Shown piece by piece: positions 1 to 5,467 of a stretch of 7,960 bases of DNA. Made by a program: the position numbers and the translations under genes. The notes beneath the pieces were generated by a model. That model worked only from the letters and a program-made list of their open reading frames with translations, was not told where the DNA came from and searched no databases. Every line of letters starts with the position of its first letter. Within the stretch, counting starts at the first letter, position 1. Origin of the DNA: Deltaproteobacteria bacterium. Lineage in GTDB: Bacteria; Desulfobacterota_E; Deferrimicrobia; Deferrimicrobiales; Deferrimicrobiaceae. Where the stretch lies: positions 12,028-19,987 of the forward strand of contig JAMDBZ010000081.1 in assembly GCA_023488945.1 (NCBI GenBank), written 5' to 3'.

Positions 1-102
1 GTGAGCTTGCCGTTCCGGACGCTGAAGGCCAGGGCCGAGACGATCGGCGGGCCGTCGAAGAAGGAGGTCCCGGTGTTCCGCAGGACCGGCATCAGCGCGC
101 CG
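1..102. repeat. Exact copy of internal FBP aldolase/phosphatase segment (left copy)
   Basis: All 102 bases are identical, in the same orientation, to 701-802, which lies inside the intact FBP aldolase/phosphatase gene. At 103 the two copies diverge: this one runs into pgi codons, the other into more fbp codons. The offset of 700 bp fits the junction of a tandem duplication of 103-802, or a false join at a contig end. The identity shows directly; the cause is inference. Confidence 0.95.
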
Positions 103-388
103 CCTTCGTCCCGAGCGCGGACCCGCCGATGCCCAGCACGAGGAGATGGTCGAACCTTCCTTTGAGCGCCGCCGCGCGGCGGGCGATCGCCCGCGCATCC
201 CGCTCGAAATACGGCAGGTCGGAGAAGCCGATCTCGCCCCGCTCGCGCCGCCGGTCGAGCGCCCGGACCGCTTCTCTTGCCCTCCGGACCGCCCGCGCCA
301 ACGCGGGCGCCGTGAGCCCTTCCCCGTTCCCCAGGTTCTTTTCCAGGACTCGCGAGAAATCGAACCGGAACCCGATCGCTCGTCCCAA
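92..388 (-). pseudogene. pgi: Glucose-6-phosphate isomerase, N-terminal fragment (truncated)
   Basis: Pgi interconverts glucose-6-phosphate and fructose-6-phosphate in the cytoplasm (glycolysis/gluconeogenesis). Only about the first 95 of the ~450-550 residues usual for the family are present. The fragment ends in the family's early signature LVLGIGGSALGTKA, part of the phosphosugar-binding SIS fold. The start is TTG at 386-388, preceded by a GAGGAGG ribosome binding site a few bases upstream; no better start is seen. Beyond position 103 the reading frame runs into the duplicated phosphatase segment and stops at 92-94. It lies 107 bp downstream of the FBP aldolase/phosphatase gene, whose product chain yields its substrate, so the two probably act together. 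Whether the gene is really broken, or complete to the left of a 700-bp tandem duplication, or cut by misassembly, cannot be told here. Family identity is secure despite the short length. Confidence 0.8.
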
Positions 389-410
389 GGCGCCTCCTCG
401 ATGTCGTTAG

Positions 411-440
411 AAAAGGGGGCGGCGCGGAGCGCCCGCCCCC
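411..440 (-). terminator. Rho-independent terminator or attenuator between fbp and pgi
   Basis: Read on the minus strand, an 8-bp GC-only stem (433-440 with 415-422) continues as a 3-bp stem after one bulged base, closes a 3-base loop and is followed at once by TTTTCT. It lies about 55 bp past the phosphatase stop and about 22 bp before the pgi start. It could end the epimerase-fbp transcript or attenuate read-through into pgi. Confidence 0.65.
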
Positions 441-495
441 TCATCGTAGCATTTCGCCCGCCGCCGTGCTCGCCCGCCCTGCGGCGACAGGGGTG

Positions 496-1614
496 CTACG
501 CCGTAATCCCCGTGCCGGAGACGACCCGAAACCGCTTGTCCATGTTCCGCAGGCGTTCCACGATCCCGCCGTATTCGAGCTCGCTGTAAGGAAGCATCGC
601 CGGGCCGAAGAACCCCTGCTTCCGCAGTTCCTCCGACTTGGCCGCCACGCGGGTGCGGACATACTCCCAGTACGGGTGGTCGAACACGTCGGCCGGATCG
701 GTGAGCTTGCCGTTCCGGACGCTGAAGGCCAGGGCCGAGACGATCGGCGGGCCGTCGAAGAAGGAGGTCCCGGTGTTCCGCAGGACCGGCATCAGCGCGC
801 CGTGGTGACTTCCCCGCATGAACCCGGCGACGTAATGGCCGATCGTGAACGGGTGCAGGACCTCCCCCGTGGCGGGGAAGTTCCCCTGGACCCGGACGAG
901 CATCACGGGGTCGTCCTTCCCCGTGTATTTCCCGGCGATGTTGTGCAGGCGGGTCGTGCTCACGGACACGGCGATCTCACCGGTCGCGCGGGACCGGATC
1001 GACTCCACGACGAACCGCTCCTGGTCGCGCAGCAGCGCGGCGAGATCGTAGAGATCCTCGGGGGCGTTGAGGTCGATGATCCGGTCCCCCTCGGTGTGCT
1101 CGACGTCCATGATGCGGAACGTGTAACCGGCGCCGATCTTGGGCGACAGGATCAGGCCGGCGTTGTACATCGGGTCTGCGAAGGCGAGGTAGCACGGAAG
1201 GTTGTAGGCGCCGGGGTCGGTCTTGTCGGCGGCGAAGACGAGGAACGCCTCGTTGGGCCGCTCCTCGATCTCCATCTCGGCCACGGCGGGCCCCATCCCC
1301 TTCACGTTCCCCGAGAAGGCGTCCTTGAGCAGGTCCTGCCCCGCCCCGTAGAGCCCCTGGGACTTCGCGACGTTCGTCCCCGCGATGAAGGCATCCCAGG
1401 CGAGCCTGTGCACCTTCTCGTCGAGGATGCCGTTGACGTGCGTCATCAGGATGGCGATGTCGTCGCCCGTGTACCCGATGTGCGAATCGATGACGAGCTT
1501 CCCCCGCTCCGCTTCGATCTTCTTCCGGACCGTGTCCACGACTTCTGCGCTCGGGCGGATGTGGCCCCCGATGGAGCCGATGTCCGCCTTGATCACGGAG
1601 AGCGTCATCTTCAT
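496..1614 (-). CDS. fbp: Bifunctional fructose-1,6-bisphosphate aldolase/phosphatase (type V FBPase)
   Basis: This cytoplasmic Mg-dependent enzyme joins dihydroxyacetone phosphate and glyceraldehyde-3-phosphate and then dephosphorylates the product to fructose-6-phosphate, making gluconeogenesis unidirectional. The 372 residues are full length for the archaeal-type family. Visible hallmarks are the N-terminal SVIKADIGSIGGH with Asp11 and His18, the metal-binding Asp51-Asp52 in YTGDD, Asp130/Asp133 in AADKTDPG, and Y230-TGKDDP, which carries the Schiff-base lysine (Lys233) and neighbouring Asp ligands of the known structures. The ATG at 1612-1614 is preceded by GGGAGG at good spacing and matches the usual family N-terminus. 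It starts 16 bp after the epimerase stop, so the two are probably co-transcribed, with pgi next downstream. The enzyme is typical of archaea and deep-branching, often autotrophic or thermophilic, bacteria. Residue roles are from family knowledge; numbering is counted from this sequence. Confidence 0.95.
   Translation of the reverse strand: MKMTLSVIKADIGSIGGHIRPSAEVVDTVRKKIEAERGKLVIDSHIGYTGDDIAILMTHVNGILDEKVHRLAWDAFIAGTNVAKSQGLYGAGQDLLKDAFSGNVKGMGPAVAEMEIEERPNEAFLVFAADKTDPGAYNLPCYLAFADPMYNAGLILSPKIGAGYTFRIMDVEHTEGDRIIDLNAPEDLYDLAALLRDQERFVVESIRSRATGEIAVSVSTTRLHNIAGKYTGKDDPVMLVRVQGNFPATGEVLHPFTIGHYVAGFMRGSHHGALMPVLRNTGTSFFDGPPIVSALAFSVRNGKLTDPADVFDHPYWEYVRTRVAAKSEELRKQGFFGPAMLPYSELEYGGIVERLRNMDKRFRVVSGTGITA
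701..802. repeat. Internal fbp segment duplicated at 1-102 (right copy)
   Basis: This is the in-context copy of the 102-bp exact direct repeat, encoding about phosphatase residues 271-304 (around HGALMPVLRNTGTSFFDG). The gene reads through it without interruption, so this copy is taken as the original and 1-102 as the displaced one. Confidence 0.95.
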
Positions 1615-1630
1615 CTGTCACCTCCCGGAA

Positions 1631-2599
1631 TCAGGATTTGATGTGGCTCAATTGGTCTCGATACCATGCGACGAAGCGCCGGATCCCCTCCTCCACGGGA
1701 ATCTTCGGGTTGTAGCCGATCTCGGCGCGCGCGCGGGAAATGTCCGCGTACGTTACCGGGACGTCCCCCGGCTCCGGGGGGAGGAACGCCCGCCCCCCCT
1801 TGCGTCCGGTCTCCCGCTCCAGGAGATCAACCAGCGCCGCGAGCGTCGTGGTCCTCGATTCGCCGAGGTTGTAGACCCGGTACCCCGGCGGGGCCGCGAG
1901 GGCACCGAGGACTCCCTCCACGATGTCGTCGATGTAGGTATAATCCCGGCGCGACGTCCCGTCCCCGAAGATCCCGATCTCCTTCCCTTCGAAAAGCCGC
2001 CGCGTGAACTTGTGGATCGCCATCTCGGGCCGCTGCCGCGGGCCGTAGACCGTGAAGAAGCGGAGCGCGACGATGTTCATCCCGTACAGGCGGCAGTACG
2101 TGTGGCAGAGCAACTCCCCCGCCTTCTTGGTCGCGGCGTAGGGACTCACCGGGTTGTCGACGCGGTCATCCTCTGAGAACGGGATCTTCTCGTTCCCGCC
2201 GTATACGGAGGACGAGGAGGCGAACAGGATGCGCGGGATCGACCGGTCGTGCGCCCAGGACAGGACACGTGCGGTCCCGGTCACGTTGACGTCCGCGTAA
2301 CCGGCGGGGTCGGCGACGGACGGCCGCACTCCGGCCCTGGCCGCCAGGTGGATCAGCGCGTCGCCCCGCTCCCCTTCCTCCCATCGGGCGAGGGCCGCCG
2401 TGTCGCGGATGTCCGCCTCGAAAAATCGGAACCGCCGCCGCCCCGCAAGCACCGCGAGATTCCTCTCCTTGATGGAACGGTCGTAAAAGGGATCGAAGTT
2501 GTCCAGTCCGAATACGCGGTCGCCGCGGTCAAGGAGGGCCTCCGCGACGTGCGACCCGATGAAGCCGGCCGCGCCCGTGATGAAGATGGTGCGGGACAC
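1631..2599 (-). CDS. NAD-dependent nucleotide-sugar epimerase, UDP-glucuronate 4-epimerase-like
   Basis: This extended short-chain dehydrogenase/reductase probably interconverts UDP-glucuronate and UDP-galacturonate (4-epimerisation) for surface polysaccharide. The 322 residues include the N-terminal NAD-binding TGAAGFIG (Gly9, Gly12, Gly15), the LDNF segment at 32-35, the catalytic Ser run (SSSSVYGG, 128-135) and the YAATK pair Tyr154/Lys158. RRDYTYIDDIVEG and the RPEMAIHKF stretch are usual in the GlcA 4-epimerase group. I chose GTG at 2597-2599 because TGAAGFIG then lies at the normal distance and a GGAGG site sits just upstream; a longer frame to 2893 would overlap tRNA-Cys on the opposite strand and has no family match. 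It is first in the unit leading into fbp. Exact substrate is uncertain: UDP-glucose 4-epimerase or a dehydratase of the same fold are the alternatives. Confidence 0.88.
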   Translation of the reverse strand: MSRTIFITGAAGFIGSHVAEALLDRGDRVFGLDNFDPFYDRSIKERNLAVLAGRRRFRFFEADIRDTAALARWEEGERGDALIHLAARAGVRPSVADPAGYADVNVTGTARVLSWAHDRSIPRILFASSSSVYGGNEKIPFSEDDRVDNPVSPYAATKKAGELLCHTYCRLYGMNIVALRFFTVYGPRQRPEMAIHKFTRRLFEGKEIGIFGDGTSRRDYTYIDDIVEGVLGALAAPPGYRVYNLGESRTTTLAALVDLLERETGRKGGRAFLPPEPGDVPVTYADISRARAEIGYNPKIPVEEGIRRFVAWYRDQLSHIKS

Positions 2600-2641
2600 G
2601 AACCCTCCGCCTGGGCTGGAGGAAACGGGGAACCAGTGACA

Positions 2642-2670
2642 ATAGTATACCCCTCGCGCCTCGCTGCCAA
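2642..2670 (-). promoter_or_regulatory. Probable sigma70-type promoter of the epimerase-fbp unit
   Basis: On the minus strand TTGGCA (2670-2665) is followed after 17 bp by TACTAT (2647-2642); an overlapping TATACT (2649-2644) gives 15-bp spacing. This would start transcription about 35 bases before the GTG start. The AT-rich -10 stands out in GC-rich surroundings. Confidence 0.5.
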
Positions 2671-2753
2671 GACGGCAGGGGAACAATTGAAGGGCTCGCC
2701 GGGCCGCTCCGCGCCGCGTCGCGCCGGGGCTCCCTGGTCCGGGCTCCCCGGTC

Positions 2754-2783
2754 TTGACACCCGGCAGCCCTTCGGCCGACAAT
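2754..2783 (+). promoter_or_regulatory. Promoter of tRNA-Cys
   Basis: A perfect -35 box TTGACA (2754-2759) and GACAAT (2778-2783, four of six consensus bases) are separated by 18 bp. The predicted start lies a few bases before the tRNA 5' end at 2795. Confidence 0.65.
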
Positions 2784-2794
2784 ACCTTTCCGGT

Positions 2795-2869
2795 GGCGGC
2801 ATAGCCAAGCGGTAAGGCAGAGGACTGCAAATCCTTCATTCCCCGGTTCAAATCCGGGTGCCGCCTCCA
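2795..2869 (+). tRNA. tRNA-Cys (anticodon GCA)
   Basis: The acceptor stem GGCGGCA (2795-2801) pairs with TGCCGCC (2859-2865), followed by discriminator T and an encoded CCA (2867-2869). The anticodon stem GAGGA/TCCTT closes the loop CTGCAAA with anticodon GCA at 2827-2829. The T arm CCCGGTTCAAATCCGGG is canonical. It has its own promoter just upstream and is divergent from the epimerase operon. Confidence 0.97.
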
Positions 2870-3073
2870 TCCTTCGCTCCTCATCGCAACCATGAAACCG
2901 AGATTTCGGAGCTACGGATGGCTGCGCCATCTGCGCCAGCCCCCTTGTCTTGCGCAATCCGTTACCCGATCGGTTTCTCCCCCGCCGTATGACCGGCGCG
3001 ACGCCTTCGGTCGGCCGATCCGCCGGAACTGTTCAAGCGCAGCTTTTCCCTCAATGTGGTATTTTCCAGGTGT

Positions 3074-3160
3074 GCCCGGGTGGCGGAATTGGCAGACGCA
3101 CGGGACTTAAAATCCTGTGGCCGCGAGGCCGTGGGGGTTCGATTCCCCCCCCGGGCACCA
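3074..3160 (+). tRNA. tRNA-Leu (anticodon UAA), island attachment site
   Basis: This 87-nt class II tRNA has acceptor arms GCCCGGG (3074-3080) and CCCGGGC (3150-3156), discriminator A and an encoded CCA (3158-3160). The anticodon loop CTTAAAA gives UAA at 3108-3110, and the long variable arm GTGGCCGCGAGGCCGT is as expected for leucine. Its 3' part from 3106 on is repeated exactly at 7026-7080, and its last 21 bases again at 3311-3331, marking it as the target of a tyrosine-integrase element. The gene appears complete and functional, as is usual when an element restores the tRNA 3' end. No convincing promoter was found in 2870-3073, a 204-bp stretch in which I see no gene. Confidence 0.97.
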
Positions 3161-3283
3161 GGCATTTCTCATGCCCGCCAAGGGAATCGAACGGGCGACG
3201 CCGCCGACCGAACAGGGAGGACGAGCGCTCCGGCCAGGAGCGCGGCAGGCGGCGCCCCGGCCGCCACGCCGAGTGCGGAAACC
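3106..3283 (+). repeat. Long direct repeat, left copy: tRNA-Leu 3' part plus downstream hairpin-rich segment
   Basis: 3106-3166 (61 bp) is identical to 7026-7086. After a short divergent patch with small indels (3167-3181), identity resumes at 3182 and runs to 3283 (matching 7105-7206). The non-tRNA part contains two perfect hairpins: 3225-3231 with 3237-3243 (7 bp) and 3248-3253 with 3260-3265 (6 bp). The repeat is longer than an attachment core needs to be. Confidence 0.95.
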
Positions 3284-3310
3284 AACCGCGAGCGCACGAG
3301 GCTCATCGGG

Positions 3311-3331
3311 CGATTCCCCCCCCGGGCACCA
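3311..3331 (+). repeat. Second copy of the tRNA-Leu 3' end (21 bp), candidate attL core next to integrase
   Basis: The 21 bases equal 3140-3160 and 7060-7080, running from inside the T loop to the CCA, including the run of eight C. The integrase remnant's stop codon begins two bases downstream (3333), so this rather than 3140-3160 looks like the junction made by that integrase. Confidence 0.85.
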
Positions 3332-3332
3332 T

Positions 3333-3554
3333 TTATTTTCGAGCAGTTACGAGTGCAGGCTCCGGGGTAGGAGGGGCATTTTCGCCCATGTATGAAGCAA
3401 AGTATGAAGTTGACTCGGCCGGGGCCGTCATCGCCCGGTCGATCGCCGCGACAGCGTTGCGCAGGTGGCCCGGCGAGAGGTGGGAATAGCGCAGGGTCAT
3501 CTGAATCGTCTTGTGACCGTGAATCTTGCGCATGGACAATCTCTCCGTCGGCAT
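3333..3554 (-). pseudogene. Tyrosine recombinase (phage-type integrase), C-terminal remnant
   Basis: Tyrosine integrases insert elements into sites such as tRNA 3' ends through a covalent phosphotyrosine link. Only the last ~60-70 residues remain. The segment GHKTIQMTLRYSHLSPGHLR is the family's terminal motif, with the catalytic His of GHK and the nucleophilic Tyr in LRYSHL. The Arg-Lys part and the HxLRHT box, which should lie further N-terminal, are absent, so the product cannot be active. Likeness to the family fades upstream of about 3510, just before sequence that looks like an insertion-sequence end. It points toward tRNA-Leu and stops one base from the 21-bp tRNA copy, the standard position for an integrase beside its attL. 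The ATG nearest 3554 is not a genuine start. Confidence 0.85.
3391..3416. repeat. Imperfect 26-bp repeat near the left island end
   Basis: It matches 6886-6911 at 21 of 26 positions in the same orientation, and internally holds two TATGAAG copies. Here it lies in the integrase tail (about AESTSYFAS). It may be an arm-type integrase site or the trace of a second integrase 3' end at the other copy. Confidence 0.5.
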
Positions 3555-3641
3555 CCTTGGCCTCCCCCGGGATTGTTGGGAAAGACCAGAGGATACGCCG
3601 ACAATCGGTGTCCAGCGCCGGATCGGGCTACGGAAGGATCG

Positions 3642-3929
3642 TCAGGGGAAATCGGCTGTGCCATTCCGGCAACATCGGCCAAAGTGGCCGGGATGCCACC
3701 GGATCAGGCGGCCGACTTCCACCGGAATGGGTGGCCGGGATCGACCGGAATCGGTGGCCGGCTTCCCACCGGAATCAGAGGCCGGAATGGACCGGAATAC
3801 GCAGAAACTGAACTTCCGGATGGCATCGAGTTCGTTTTGTGCCCGCCGGAAGTGTTCGAGAGCGGTGTCCAGCGCGCGTAGTTTATCCGCGTGCCCGAAA
3901 ACCATGTCCGGAAAACGAGGGCCCGCCAT
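3642..3929 (-). pseudogene. Small unrecognised gene, truncated by an IS21-like end
   Basis: About 41 native residues (3929 to roughly 3807) begin MAGPRFPDMVFGHADKL and continue into a charged helix-forming stretch. From there the frame is a translation of the repeat array (FRSIPASDSGGKPATDSG and onward) and stops at 3642, so its C-terminal half is not native. The ATG at 3927-3929 follows GGGGAGG with 8-nt spacing; a GTG at 3938 lies within that site and is less likely. It starts 67 bp after the 309-codon frame's stop and was probably the fourth gene of the island operon. I do not recognise the family. The good ribosome site suggests a real gene once existed; the present product may be non-functional. 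Confidence 0.5.
3684..3806. mobile_element. Array of five 23-24 bp repeats, probable IS21-family end remnant
   Basis: The core GTGGCCGG or a one- or two-base variant recurs at 3684, 3708, 3731, 3754 and 3778. Each is followed by an ACCGGAAT-like segment before the next unit, and the array ends in ACCGGAATACGCA at about 3803. IS21-family elements carry multiple terminal repeats of this general kind as transposase-binding sites, and I know similar strings from their ends. No istA or istB is present, so this is a solo end or an internally deleted copy. The stretch 3555-3683 may belong to it but shows no gene. It separates two broken genes: the integrase (5' part lost) and the small gene (3' part lost). 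Confidence 0.55.
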
Positions 3930-3996
3930 CAAACGCACCTCCCCGGGCCGTTATGGCCAGCTCGCAGCCCGCGCGGTGTTGTCCTACCCTTTCCCA

Positions 3997-4905
3997 TCAA
4001 GGCTTGCGGACGAGAAGAAGGGCCGAGAGGGTGGAGAGCATCAAGAGCGCATCGTCCCGAGTGAACTCTTCCGCACCGCTGTGCGCCGCAAGGTGACTGA
4101 ACTCCCGCAGATGCCAGCGAATATTGTCGAGGCGCTGGTCAGTCGTCCGCTTCTTGAGATCACTGATGTCAGGCTGTTTCCATCCAGGCCCCATGTCCTC
4201 GGCCTCGATCTTGCGCCAATGATCGAGGGCCAGACGCACTGCACTGATGCAACCCTTCCAGCCAGTCTTGCCGCCGCGTTCAAATGATGCTTCGGCTTCC
4301 CCGACCGACTGCCACACCGCGTCCCACGGACTGGGTGGACTGGGTGGACTGGCTGGAAGCGGGACCTCAATGAGCACCGGATGTGAAATACCCAAGTCAC
4401 GTACCAACCTGACCCACACCTCAGTGGGATACGAGACTTCCGCATTTCCGTGGACCGCGAAGGGCTCGGTGCGCTTTCTTGGCCCCCCTCCGAAGGAGGG
4501 CGGCACAAGCTTGCTGAGCTCCGCTTGCAGTGCGATTCTGAAGCGCGGCCGTCTTCCTTCTCTGAACCGCTCGTATGCAGCCATGGCGGTGCGGGTATCA
4601 GTCCAAGTCAGTTTCGACTCCGTCGATGATTGCGGAATTGCTCCAATGGCCCACCCGTAATGCAGGGCACGCCCTACTGTGAGTTCCTTTCCGTCATCAT
4701 TCACTGCGGTGATAACCGCCGAAATATTGCTCAGCAACGGGCACGGATCGAGTGCGCTGGCAAGTTTCAGTTGGACGATCATCGGCAAGTGGAGTTCGAA
4801 GCCTACTGCTGTTCTATGCGCGGTGAGTTGCTTCGGTGCCTGCTCCAACGTGATGGATCCAACCTTCCCCCCACTCGCGTCGCTCACTTCAATTACATTA
4901 CTCAT
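3997..4905 (-). CDS. Uncharacterised two-domain protein (beta-rich N-terminus, helical HEPN-like C-terminus)
   Basis: I do not recognise a named family. The 302 residues (from MSNVIEV) divide into a beta-rich region at about 1-180, with the conserved-looking LTVGRALHYGWAIGAIP (75-91) and LTWTDT...YERFREGRRPRFRI (99-124). A Pro/Ser linker follows (PLPASPPSPPSP, 182-193), then a helical region (195-300) ending in HLREFSHLAAHSG and FTRDDALLMLSTLSALL. The helical tail resembles HEPN or abortive-infection helper domains, but no canonical R-x4-6-H motif is seen, so nuclease activity is not claimed. No signal peptide or membrane segment is apparent. The ATG at 4903-4905 is preferred over 4926 because GGAGA sits 6 nt upstream. 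It begins 52 bp after the PIN-like gene and should share its transcript; an accessory, sensor or toxin role in the same module is inference. Confidence 0.7.
   Translation of the reverse strand: MSNVIEVSDASGGKVGSITLEQAPKQLTAHRTAVGFELHLPMIVQLKLASALDPCPLLSNISAVITAVNDDGKELTVGRALHYGWAIGAIPQSSTESKLTWTDTRTAMAAYERFREGRRPRFRIALQAELSKLVPPSFGGGPRKRTEPFAVHGNAEVSYPTEVWVRLVRDLGISHPVLIEVPLPASPPSPPSPWDAVWQSVGEAEASFERGGKTGWKGCISAVRLALDHWRKIEAEDMGPGWKQPDISDLKKRTTDQRLDNIRWHLREFSHLAAHSGAEEFTRDDALLMLSTLSALLLVRKP
4328..4354. repeat. Three tandem 9-bp repeats within the two-domain protein gene
   Basis: GGACTGGGT occurs twice and GGACTGGCT once, head to tail. In the gene's frame they encode the repeated Ser-Pro-Pro of the interdomain linker, so copy changes would alter only linker length. 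Confidence 0.9.
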
Positions 4906-4957
4906 CGCTTTTCTCCATGCCTCCATGCGAATTGACGACCGGCGCTCCCTCGATGGG

Positions 4958-5467
4958 TCAGATGGTTCCCAGCCGCAAGCGCGTTCTCATCTCGGATAAC
5001 CATCCCTTTGTGAAATGATTGCGATAGCCGATTCGGCGCCGCACGCCCACAGCCTGTCCGAGCTCCTCGAGGGAGACGAAACGATCAAGCAGCCCAAGTG
5101 CCTTGCCGCCGCGAAGGCACCCGAGATCCTGTGACGAAAGAAACCATTCGCCTTCCTTCGCTCGAACGAGAGCGAGGAGTTCCTTCTCGCCCGGATGGAG
5201 CCCGGCGATATCGCGCCCGCCGGCCAGTACGGCTTCGATGAGGGTCTTTTGATCGACCGCGTGGACCGATATTTCGCGGCGGATCCCCGCGATGTCGACC
5301 ACCACCCGGCCGCCTCCGGGTCGGTTTCCGGTTGCAACTTCTTCAAGACATTTCCCCGACGTAGCAAGCCTGAACCCCGCGACGAGGGGTCGCCAGATTC
5401 CGATGGCGTGCGCCTCTATAATCGCCGTCGCATCGAGGAAGACAATACTCCCCGGTTCAAGCCCCAT
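4958..5467 (-). CDS. PIN-like domain protein, probable RNase/toxin partner of the XRE-ImmA protein
   Basis: The 169 residues have the layout of PIN-domain nucleases, metal-dependent RNases common as toxins. The hydrophobic first strand carries an acidic residue (IVFLDATAII, Asp12), with Glu42/43 after the next helix. HPGEKELLAL (91-100) resembles the GExE element of DUF3368-like PIN proteins, and FLSSQDLGCLRG (109-120) supplies Asp114 in the late acidic position, followed by the usual GLLDRFVSLEEL. Active-site assignment is by pattern, without alignment. The ATG at 5465-5467 overlaps the upstream gene's stop (11 bp overlap), indicating translational coupling. Pairing of XRE-ImmA (COG2856-type) genes with PIN-like genes is known among candidate toxin-antitoxin modules. 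The alternative is a degenerate, catalytically silent PIN fold. Confidence 0.7.
   Translation of the reverse strand: MGLEPGSIVFLDATAIIEAHAIGIWRPLVAGFRLATSGKCLEEVATGNRPGGGRVVVDIAGIRREISVHAVDQKTLIEAVLAGGRDIAGLHPGEKELLALVRAKEGEWFLSSQDLGCLRGGKALGLLDRFVSLEELGQAVGVRRRIGYRNHFTKGWLSEMRTRLRLGTI

Noticed and set aside
466..1641. Long open frame of 391 codons on the plus strand opposite fbp
   Set aside because: It is antisense to a gene with full family motifs, has no ribosome site, and its translation has the composition of a mirrored GC-rich gene.
2600..2893. N-terminal extension of the epimerase frame by 98 codons
   Set aside because: It would run through the opposite strand of tRNA-Cys, has no family likeness, and the GTG at 2597-2599 has a good ribosome site right before the NAD-binding motif.
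3182..3206. Antisense tRNA T-arm suggested by GGGAATCGAAC in the duplicated flank
   Set aside because: The bases flanking the would-be T loop do not pair and no acceptor or anticodon arm is found on that strand.
3056..3370. Plus-strand frames across tRNA-Leu and its flank (for example translating to RFPPRAP)
   Set aside because: These are translations of tRNA sequence, a well-known source of spurious proteins; the same peptide appears at 7025-7080 for the same reason.
3684..3800. CRISPR array
   Set aside because: The units are contiguous 23-24 bp imperfect repeats without unique spacers of constant length, and no cas gene is nearby.
3526..4287. Plus-strand 253-codon frame opposite the integrase remnant and island genes
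   Set aside because: It spans the repeat array and the antisense of a better-supported gene, with no recognisable motif or ribosome site.
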